Source: Candidatus Bathyarchaeota archaeon (GTDB taxonomy: Archaea; Thermoproteota; Bathyarchaeia; RBG-16-48-13; GCA-020345945). Taken from it: a stretch of DNA of 6,335 nucleotides. The translations under genes were made by a program, and so were the position numbers. The DNA lies in contig CP070773.1 of NCBI GenBank assembly GCA_020345945.1, forward strand, positions 896,499 through 902,833. Reading direction: 5' to 3'. The stretch's first letter is position 1. Each line of letters begins with the position of its first letter. This document shows, one piece after another, positions 1 through 5,167 of this stretch. The notes under the pieces were generated by a model. The model worked only from the letters and a program-made list of their open reading frames with translations, was not told the DNA's origin and did not search any database.

Positions 1-1
1 A

Positions 2-757
2 TCGCAACATCTGGTAGGCGTCTATAGACCCACAGATGAGGAAGGGCACACAACGATACCAGATGAGACTGAGATCGTTGTTGATGGAATAAACTTCACA
101 GAACTGATGAGAAGAGGAATGTTTGCCACGCAAGATATTGTCGAGCACATAAACTATGTCTTCCAAAACCCTGATGCGATGCTCTTCGCGGAGACCGTAG
201 AGGAAGAGGTAGGATACGGTCCTTTACATCTCGGATACTCAGAGGAGGAAATCAAAGAGAGGGTCAAAGATGCGTTTGAACTCTACCAGTTGGAAGATCA
301 TAGAGAGGATCCAACAATATTCCTGACAAGGGATCTCAAGACCTATGTCACTGCTGCCAGCGTTATCGCCATGCGTCCTAAAGTCATAATTATCGATGAA
401 CCGACAACAGGACTAGACTACGACAGTAGCATACGCGTAATGGAATCCCTCACAAAATTACAGAAAAGAGGACACACAATTATCATAATAACTCACAATA
501 TGGCTTTAGTGAGTAAGTATACCCAGCGATGTATAGTCCTGGGTAAAGGCAAAATCTTCATGGATGGTCCGACGAGACAAGTCTTTTCACATCCAGAGAT
601 ACTGCAGAAAGTCAATATACTACCCCCTCAGATAACCCAACTTGCCCAAGAACTAAGCGACCTCGGATTCCCCCCTGATATCATGACAGTGGAGGAAATG
701 TTTGAACTAATTAAAACAAAAGAGAATGAACAGAAGAAAGGTAAAAGATCTAGGTGA
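2..757 (+). CDS. ecfA: ECF-type ABC importer ATPase (EcfA-like), 5'-truncated by the window edge
   Basis: This is the ATP-hydrolysing subunit of an energy-coupling-factor importer, acting on the inner face of the membrane. The reading frame is open from base 2, so the true start and the Walker A loop lie off the left edge; the ATG at 107 is internal. Visible in order: a strand after Walker A (QHLVGVYRPT), a Q-loop VFQNPD with its Gln at 164-166, Walker B VIIIDEPTTGLD with Asp at 395-397, and a switch His in THN at 494-496. A C-terminal tail with PPQITQLAQEL and TVEEMFELI is typical of ECF ATPases. The signature motif is odd: where LSGGQ or a relative is expected, LTRDLKTYV is found (323 onward). 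Some archaeal ECF ATPases, as I recall, carry GRD-type variants, so this may be a lineage feature. There is also an acidic insertion after the RPT. The EcfT gene follows after 5 bases, which supports the assignment. The substrate is unknown. Confidence 0.87.
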   Translation, partial: SQHLVGVYRPTDEEGHTTIPDETEIVVDGINFTELMRRGMFATQDIVEHINYVFQNPDAMLFAETVEEEVGYGPLHLGYSEEEIKERVKDAFELYQLEDHREDPTIFLTRDLKTYVTAASVIAMRPKVIIIDEPTTGLDYDSSIRVMESLTKLQKRGHTIIIITHNMALVSKYTQRCIVLGKGKIFMDGPTRQVFSHPEILQKVNILPPQITQLAQELSDLGFPPDIMTVEEMFELIKTKENEQKKGKRSR

Positions 758-758
758 T
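752..758 (+). promoter_or_regulatory. Shine-Dalgarno site of the EcfT gene
   Basis: AGGTGAT ends 4 bases before the ATG at 763 and overlaps the stop codon of the ATPase gene. It is a 7-base match to the complement of the archaeal and bacterial 16S 3' end. It fixes the EcfT start and indicates that the gene is translated from a polycistronic message. No comparable site precedes the other complete genes here. Confidence 0.7.
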
Positions 759-762
759 TTGA

Positions 763-1617
763 ATGCCGAAAGTCAGATTTGAGTACGAATATCGAGAAAC
801 GTTCCTACACCGACGACATCCTCTTTCAAATCTAGTGCTGATCACATACGTATCAGCTCTTACTGCTCTATACTGGAATATTGGATTCATCCTAATCTAC
901 TCGGCGATAGGCATCTTTCTTTTCTTCAACTCAAAGGTGCCGAAGATATGGATCACAGCGCTCTTGACGACATGGGTAGGATGGACTATGGGTCAGATGA
1001 TCATGCCGTCCTTCTTATTCATGGTAGATCCTGAATTCTTCAAGGTCCTACCGCCCGAGTTTACACAACAACTGATAGTTGAGGTAACCCCTGCAGGCAC
1101 CCCTATCATGGGTCGATTGGCGCTAACCTATGGGTCTCTATACTACTTTGTTGCCCAATGGATACGATGGCCGCTGTTCCTTGTATCAGGGATTACAATG
1201 GTCTATACAACGAATCCTGCTGACATAATCGTATTCATGAGACAGATGAAGATGCCCTCGGCAGTTGTGCTCATTATGCAGGCTGGACTCAGATTCTTCA
1301 CTGTATCTGTAATGACATTATCAAATGTCTGGACTTCACAATCTCTTCGGGGGATGAGAATAACAACCCGCAATCCCTTCAAACTACTAAATGCTGTCAC
1401 ACCATTCTTGATACCTATCGGTCGCCAGTTCGTCTGGACTGTAGATCAAGTCGTCATCTCTACATCCAGTAGAGGATTCGGGAGTGTTGTAGAGTTCGAA
1501 CCGTACAGAGAACTCAAGCGAAACTGGGTAGACAACCTAATAATCTTCGTTCTCCCCGTCCTAATGGCGATACAGATCTATCTCTGTGTTACACCCCCAT
1601 ATATTGGAAACATTTAG
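763..1617 (+). CDS. ecfT: ECF transporter membrane-coupling subunit EcfT (CbiQ family)
   Basis: EcfT is the integral membrane scaffold that links the two ATPases of an ECF importer to the substrate-binding S component. The protein has 284 residues, close to the usual 250-280. An N-terminal FLHRRHPLSNL matches the family's 'DPRxKL'-like entry region. Hydrophobic segments lie at roughly 22-57, 62-82, 125-148 and 258-276. The two coupling-helix motifs, usually Ala-Arg-Gly, are present in variant form: SLRG at 194-197 and SSRG followed by FG at 235-240. The loop between residues 80 and 125, with several Pro and acidic residues, is longer than in compact EcfT proteins and probably faces outside. 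The gene starts 5 bases after the ATPase stop with its own Shine-Dalgarno site, so the two are co-transcribed. The S component is not in the window and the substrate cannot be inferred. Confidence 0.88.
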   Translation: MPKVRFEYEYRETFLHRRHPLSNLVLITYVSALTALYWNIGFILIYSAIGIFLFFNSKVPKIWITALLTTWVGWTMGQMIMPSFLFMVDPEFFKVLPPEFTQQLIVEVTPAGTPIMGRLALTYGSLYYFVAQWIRWPLFLVSGITMVYTTNPADIIVFMRQMKMPSAVVLIMQAGLRFFTVSVMTLSNVWTSQSLRGMRITTRNPFKLLNAVTPFLIPIGRQFVWTVDQVVISTSSRGFGSVVEFEPYRELKRNWVDNLIIFVLPVLMAIQIYLCVTPPYIGNI

Positions 1618-1702
1618 AATCCTTCCTCAACCTCAAGGTACTCGCGAGGCTCAGCTGCGAGTGTAAAACACGAAAAAACTCTATTAGGGAAGCTATTATT
1701 AC

Positions 1703-1720
1703 AGCAGCCTGATGGCTGCT
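1703..1720 (+). terminator. Stem-loop with T-rich tail after the ECF operon
   Basis: A perfect 7-bp stem AGCAGCC/GGCTGCT with the 4-base loop TGAT is followed at once by TTATTTCTTCT (to 1730). It lies 86 bases after the EcfT stop. The form resembles an intrinsic terminator. Archaea mainly use the T-tract, so the stem may be incidental or may protect the 3' end. Smaller stems lie upstream: CTCGC (1641-1645) with GCGAG (1657-1661), and GTGT (1661-1664) with ACAC (1668-1671). Confidence 0.45.
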
Positions 1721-1788
1721 TATTTCTTCTGAACGAAGATTAAAATGCCTCCTCAAAGTATCTAGAATCGACCTTGAGGTACTACGGT

Positions 1789-1800
1789 GAATATCTAATC
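1789..1800 (+). promoter_or_regulatory. TATA-like box of the first paralog
   Basis: GAATATCTAATC begins 36 bases before the ATG at 1825. A near-identical element (AATATTTATC) begins 37 bases before the ATG of the second paralog. Archaeal TATA boxes sit about 25-27 bases before the transcript start, so a leader of about 8-10 bases or a leaderless message is implied. An alternative box, ATTAAAAT at 1739-1746, would serve the TTG at 1774 instead. Confidence 0.35.
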
Positions 1801-1824
1801 CGTCAATACGATTCTCGCTATTCA

Positions 1825-2979
1825 ATGGGATACCCATACGATCAGCATGGGCAACCTACTATACACGATCTCTGCATCCTAGTCTTCTTAGTTTTGATAT
1901 GCATGGTATCCTATAATCATCCTTACTTAAGCAATCCTTACCTGTTCTTCTCGTGTTTTTCTGTCTTCCTCACTGGATCTGTTTGGTATCTCTTGAACTT
2001 CTCATTAAGGTCCTTGATATTTTTTCAAAACCTATGGATCTTGGATCATGCCAGAAGGTTCTCGCGTTTACTATTTGGAACGACTATACTTCTAACGATT
2101 GCATCAATCCGGCTGCTTGTGGACACATTACCTATGTTCAACTGGATGAATATCTTGTTAGCAATCCCGTTATCCTATCTCTTTCTGGATTATTTTCGGG
2201 AGAAGATTGGAGAAGAGGAAGTCATGAGGCAAGGTTTCTCCTCAACAGAAGGATATTGGCATATAACCCCAAAAAATGAAGAAGACCAGATAGTCTTCTT
2301 TCTTTCTGTTGACGGGTCTGGATCACAGATTCAGCCTGAGGAGGCAAGACTTACTTACCGTATTGCTAGAAGAACCTCGAACTCAGATTTGAGACGGTTA
2401 ACCCATATTCTGGGGAATATTATACTGCGCAGATCTGGCTTCAAACGGAATAATTGGACAATCCTTCCGACTCCAAGATCCAAAGTTTATCTTATGTGCA
2501 AAGGTGATTACGAGAGCAACCATTTCATCTCAGATAGAGATGTTTCTTGGATCTTGAGTAACTCGAAAAACGAACCGGAACATATATTGAAACAACTTGA
2601 AGGGATACGCAATAGAATATCCTTCCTCAAAGAAGAGACCCGGTATCTCCAGAACATTTTCTATGCTGGAAATCATGCCATCATCCAAGTAAAAGATACG
2701 ACTATCCAGGTAGATCTACACAACGGCAGAGTCTACCGGACTAATAGGTATGATGAATGGGGAGAAGACAGAGAAAAATACGTATGCCTGGTTCCAGCAG
2801 TCAAGGAAAAGATAGACGTAGGGCGAATTCTTCTAAAAACAGGGCAATCAGAGCTTCAACTATCCGCGATGGAATGGGACGATGCAGTAATACTATCCAA
2901 AATACTGAACATTGCTCGAGAAGAATCAAACATCATCAATCTAATATTTCGCAGAAATATCTCCCAATTATCAAATTAG
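1825..2979 (+). CDS. Uncharacterised four-helix membrane protein with a conserved soluble C-terminal domain (paralog A)
   Basis: I do not recognise this family. With the ATG at 1825 the protein has 384 residues. Hydrophobic segments lie at about 13-31, 38-58, 81-100 and 105-123. A basic loop, NLWILDHARRFSRLLF (69-84), lies between helices 2 and 3; by the positive-inside rule it, the N-terminus and the C-terminal domain face the cytoplasm. The soluble part (133-384) starts with VMRQGF (133-138) and holds IQPEE (169-173), GFKR (205-208), KGDYES (226-231), DVSWI (239-243), FYAGN (279-283), VDLH (296-299), WGEDRE (312-317) and ILSKILNIA (356-364). All recur in the gene at 3888-5054. No nucleotide-binding loop, CxxC pair or protease motif is visible. 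An in-frame TTG at 1774 would add 17 residues. ATG is preferred because its TATA-like box and the first codons (MGYPY against MTYYY) match the paralog. Coding status is sure; function is unknown. Confidence 0.85.
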   Translation: MGYPYDQHGQPTIHDLCILVFLVLICMVSYNHPYLSNPYLFFSCFSVFLTGSVWYLLNFSLRSLIFFQNLWILDHARRFSRLLFGTTILLTIASIRLLVDTLPMFNWMNILLAIPLSYLFLDYFREKIGEEEVMRQGFSSTEGYWHITPKNEEDQIVFFLSVDGSGSQIQPEEARLTYRIARRTSNSDLRRLTHILGNIILRRSGFKRNNWTILPTPRSKVYLMCKGDYESNHFISDRDVSWILSNSKNEPEHILKQLEGIRNRISFLKEETRYLQNIFYAGNHAIIQVKDTTIQVDLHNGRVYRTNRYDEWGEDREKYVCLVPAVKEKIDVGRILLKTGQSELQLSAMEWDDAVILSKILNIAREESNIINLIFRRNISQLSN

Positions 2980-3139
2980 TACTAGCGGATTCGATATTCT
3001 CCCTTTTAATCTGAAGAAATCCTAAAGAATATCTCATCCATTTTATTCCAATATCACAATTACCTAGGAGAGACTGGTAGAAAGAGGAAACGGAAGAAAG
3101 AAATAGTAAACAAAGATATCGAATCTGGTTAGAACGGTC

Positions 3140-3802
3140 TTGCTAGAGAGTCTGAAAAATTCGATTGGTCTTATAGATAGAACTCAGGTTAAAGTAAGAA
3201 TAGGCTCTTTGAGAAAGGACCAATCAAGTAAGATCGTCAATTTTCCAGAAATATGCCCTGGTTGTCGAAAACCCACAAAAAAGAAGTCGAAAATCGAGAC
3301 CGTTCTCATGCAAATACGGAAGACAATGGGTGAAGACAAGAAAGAACGAGTCGAGAAGATATCCTTCGAGGTACCAATCTGTTCAAAATGCTCAAAGAAG
3401 AGAAAGAAGTCTGAGAGCTTTCTCCCAAAAGAGAGCAGCTCGATAATGATTCTCATCATTCTCTTTTACGTCGCAAGATATGCGAACGAGATACGAGATA
3501 CCATTATGAGCCGAATACCCGCGTACCTGGAATTCTACGCATTCTCATTGATTCTACCCTTGATGTTGATTGTTACCTATGTTATTGAGAAGAGGTCTGG
3601 AGACCCAATAATCATCTCAGAAATTGAGGTCGGAAAAGACAATCCAAGACTTTTCGAACGACTTACAAGAATACAGAAAAGAAGCGACGTGTTGGTTCAC
3701 GCAAAACTCAATCCTGAGAATCGATCTTCGATCACATTCTCCTTCAGAGATCCACAATATGCGTCTCTATTCGCAGAAGAGAATAGAGACATCTTGGTCT
3801 GA
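3140..3802 (+). CDS. Uncharacterised zinc-ribbon protein with two membrane helices
   Basis: The protein has 220 residues from a TTG start. Two cysteine pairs, CPGC (39-42) and CSKC (81-84), are separated by a Lys-rich segment and make a four-Cys zinc-ribbon-like site. The second pair sits in VPICSKCSKKRKK, a layout I know from bacterial and archaeal membrane proteins with an N-terminal zinc ribbon. Two hydrophobic segments follow at about 100-114 and 130-149. The cytoplasmic tail ends with ITFSFRDPQYASLFAEEN (198-215), an aromatic 'F-F-x-N/D-x-x-YA-x-x-FA-x-x-N' ending that often accompanies that layout. The start is uncertain: the frame is closed by TAA at 3107, TTG 3140 is the first usual start, and TTG 3209 is a shorter choice; the ATG at residue 57 would lose the first CxxC. 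Upstream is a purine-rich tract with only a weak TATA candidate (AAATAGTAAA, 3101-3110). The gene lies between two paralogs to which it is unrelated. Function unknown. Confidence 0.75.
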   Translation: MLESLKNSIGLIDRTQVKVRIGSLRKDQSSKIVNFPEICPGCRKPTKKKSKIETVLMQIRKTMGEDKKERVEKISFEVPICSKCSKKRKKSESFLPKESSSIMILIILFYVARYANEIRDTIMSRIPAYLEFYAFSLILPLMLIVTYVIEKRSGDPIIISEIEVGKDNPRLFERLTRIQKRSDVLVHAKLNPENRSSITFSFRDPQYASLFAEENRDILV

Positions 3803-3847
3803 GTCGATGCCGAATTTTCAAAAAAGACCCGCATTGGATATCGAAGA

Positions 3848-3860
3848 GTAAATATTTATC
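3848..3860 (+). promoter_or_regulatory. TATA-like box of the second paralog
   Basis: GTAAATATTTATC is the most AT-rich stretch of the 85-base gap. Its AATAT core starts 37 bases before the ATG at 3888, giving a predicted transcript start near 3876-3880 and a leader of about 8-12 bases. It directly abuts the TTG at 3861, which argues against that codon as the start. Confidence 0.45.
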
Positions 3861-3887
3861 TTGCATCAATATCTGCTAGGCTACAAG

Positions 3888-5054
3888 ATGACATACTATT
3901 ACCATCCACGTTTCTTGTGGCTAACCAAGGATTCTGCCCGTCTGAACATACTAATGCATGTCTTACATGTATGTTCCACAGTATTCATTCTCTTGACCTG
4001 TGTATTCATCTACCATAATCCCTACCTGATCCTGGTGGGTATTCCATTCTTCTTTGCTGGAACAGGGTGGTTAATTTTAGACTCATCATTAGGGTTATCG
4101 ATACCCTTCAGAAACCTATGGATATTTGATAGAGCTAGGAGGGCTTCACGACTGCTCTTTTCAGGGACTGTCCTTCTGATGATGCTGGCAATCTTGTTAA
4201 TACCCGGAGAAATCGAGTACCGTTCTTGGACTGTTCTTCTCTTAATAATTACCTTGGTGGCACTCCTCGTTGACGGTTTGATTGAGCGAATTGAGGAAGA
4301 GAGAGTCATGAGGCAAGGATTTACCTCGACTGATGGTTTTTGGAAGATTAACGTCAAAAATGAGTCGGTTGAGAGGATATACTCCTTATCTATTGGCGAT
4401 AAGATAGCACCGATCCAACCCGATGAAGTCAGACTTGCTTATCGCATTACAAGAAAGGCCTCAAGCTCAGATCTCAGAATGCTTGAGAGAATAGTGAGAA
4501 GAATCTGCTTCCGTAGGGTAGGTTTCAAACGGGGACAATGGACAATACTGCCTACTGGAATGCCGAGAATATTCATTATGTACAAAGGCGACCTTGAAAG
4601 CAGACACTTCATCGCTGATCGCGAAGTATCCTGGATTATCGAGAATCCTTTGAATGACCCCGAACGTATCCTAGAGCACGCTCAGAATGTTGAGGGTCGC
4701 AAATCCCTGCTAAGGAAAGAAACATTGAACCACAAGAATGTCTTCTATGCCGGGAACTTCGCCGTAATTAACCTTGGGGATATCGTGGTTCAAGTAGATC
4801 TTCACGACAGTAAAGTCTATCGAGCGAATACACGCGATGATTGGGGAGAAGAGAGGGAGAGATTTGTTTGTATTGTCCCAATAGTTGAGAAAGTAGTGGG
4901 AGTAGGCAGAGTGCTTATGAGCAAAGACCGATTGGAGCCTACCCTTTCAGAGATGAATTGGCAAGATGCAGTTATCCTATCGAAGATACTGAACATCGCC
5001 CAAGAAACATCCCCAGCCTTCGACCTTGTCTCTCACACGCGCACTTTCAAATAG
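3888..5054 (+). CDS. Uncharacterised four-helix membrane protein with a conserved soluble C-terminal domain (paralog B)
   Basis: This is the second copy of the family at 1825-2979, with 388 residues against 384. Hydrophobic segments lie at about 20-41, 46-64, 88-105 and 113-131. The basic inter-helix loop NLWIFDRARRASRLLF (76-91) predicts cytoplasmic N- and C-termini. From NPYL (44) to ILNIA (367-371) it aligns with paralog A with no gap at a constant offset of 7. By hand count about 122 of 232 soluble-domain positions (140-371) are identical, including VMRQGF, GFKR followed by WTILPT, KGD-ES, HFI-DR-VSW, FYAGN, QVDLH, WGE-RE and DAVILSKILNIA. The last 17 residues are not conserved. ATG at 3888 is chosen over the in-frame TTG at 3861 because a TATA-like box ends at 3860. 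I know no function for the family. Conserved charged and aromatic residues suggest binding or scaffolding, but no catalytic motif stands out. Confidence 0.86.
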   Translation: MTYYYHPRFLWLTKDSARLNILMHVLHVCSTVFILLTCVFIYHNPYLILVGIPFFFAGTGWLILDSSLGLSIPFRNLWIFDRARRASRLLFSGTVLLMMLAILLIPGEIEYRSWTVLLLIITLVALLVDGLIERIEEERVMRQGFTSTDGFWKINVKNESVERIYSLSIGDKIAPIQPDEVRLAYRITRKASSSDLRMLERIVRRICFRRVGFKRGQWTILPTGMPRIFIMYKGDLESRHFIADREVSWIIENPLNDPERILEHAQNVEGRKSLLRKETLNHKNVFYAGNFAVINLGDIVVQVDLHDSKVYRANTRDDWGEERERFVCIVPIVEKVVGVGRVLMSKDRLEPTLSEMNWQDAVILSKILNIAQETSPAFDLVSHTRTFK

Positions 5055-5094
5055 AACTCTTTCAAGAGAGACTGGGTCTTTTCAAAAGAATTGG

Positions 5095-5106
5095 ATATAT
5101 AAAAAA
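5095..5106 (-). terminator. T-tract terminator of the FGGY kinase gene (or a + strand TATA box)
   Basis: Read on the - strand, TTTTTT (5106-5101) followed by ATATAT lies about 62 bases past the kinase stop codon. That is the form of an archaeal oligo-T terminator. Read on the + strand the same bases, ATATATAAAAAA, are the best TATA box in the window, but no convincing gene lies downstream of it. Confidence 0.35.
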
Positions 5107-5120
5107 CCAGAGGTTCTAGA

Positions 5121-5147
5121 TATCTTCTATTTCCATTCCCTCTTATT
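5121..5147 (+). terminator. Pyrimidine-rich terminator region after paralog B
   Basis: The stretch is almost all T and C, with T-rich runs (CTTCTATTTCC, CCCTCTTATT), and begins 67 bases after the paralog B stop. T-rich stretches end transcription in archaea. The gap also holds two short inverted repeats nearer the gene: CTCTT/AAGAG (5057-5068) and TCTTTTCAAAAGA (5077-5089). Which of these acts is not decidable from sequence. Confidence 0.3.
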
Positions 5148-5167
5148 GGGGAAAAGAGCGATCAAGA

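Noticed and set aside
107..109. ATG at 107 as the start of the ATPase
   Set aside because: The frame is open to base 2 and the upstream codons encode QHLVGVYRPT, the expected sequence after Walker A, so the start is outside the window.
1774..1824. TTG start at 1774 for paralog A (17 extra residues)
   Set aside because: Possible, as its nearby codons resemble those at 3888 and an ATTAAAAT box lies upstream, but the ATG at 1825 gives a length and promoter spacing closer to paralog B.
1589..1837. 82-codon - strand reading frame over the gap before paralog A
   Set aside because: It covers the hairpin terminator and overlaps the ends of two real genes; composition looks like antisense sequence and no promoter-like box precedes it.
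3184..3459. 91-codon - strand reading frame opposite the zinc-ribbon gene
   Set aside because: The + strand frame holds paired CxxC motifs and the conserved tail, so this is a shadow on the complement.
4022..4357. 111-codon - strand reading frame opposite paralog B
   Set aside because: The + strand frame is conserved in paralog A over this region; the antisense frame is a by-product.
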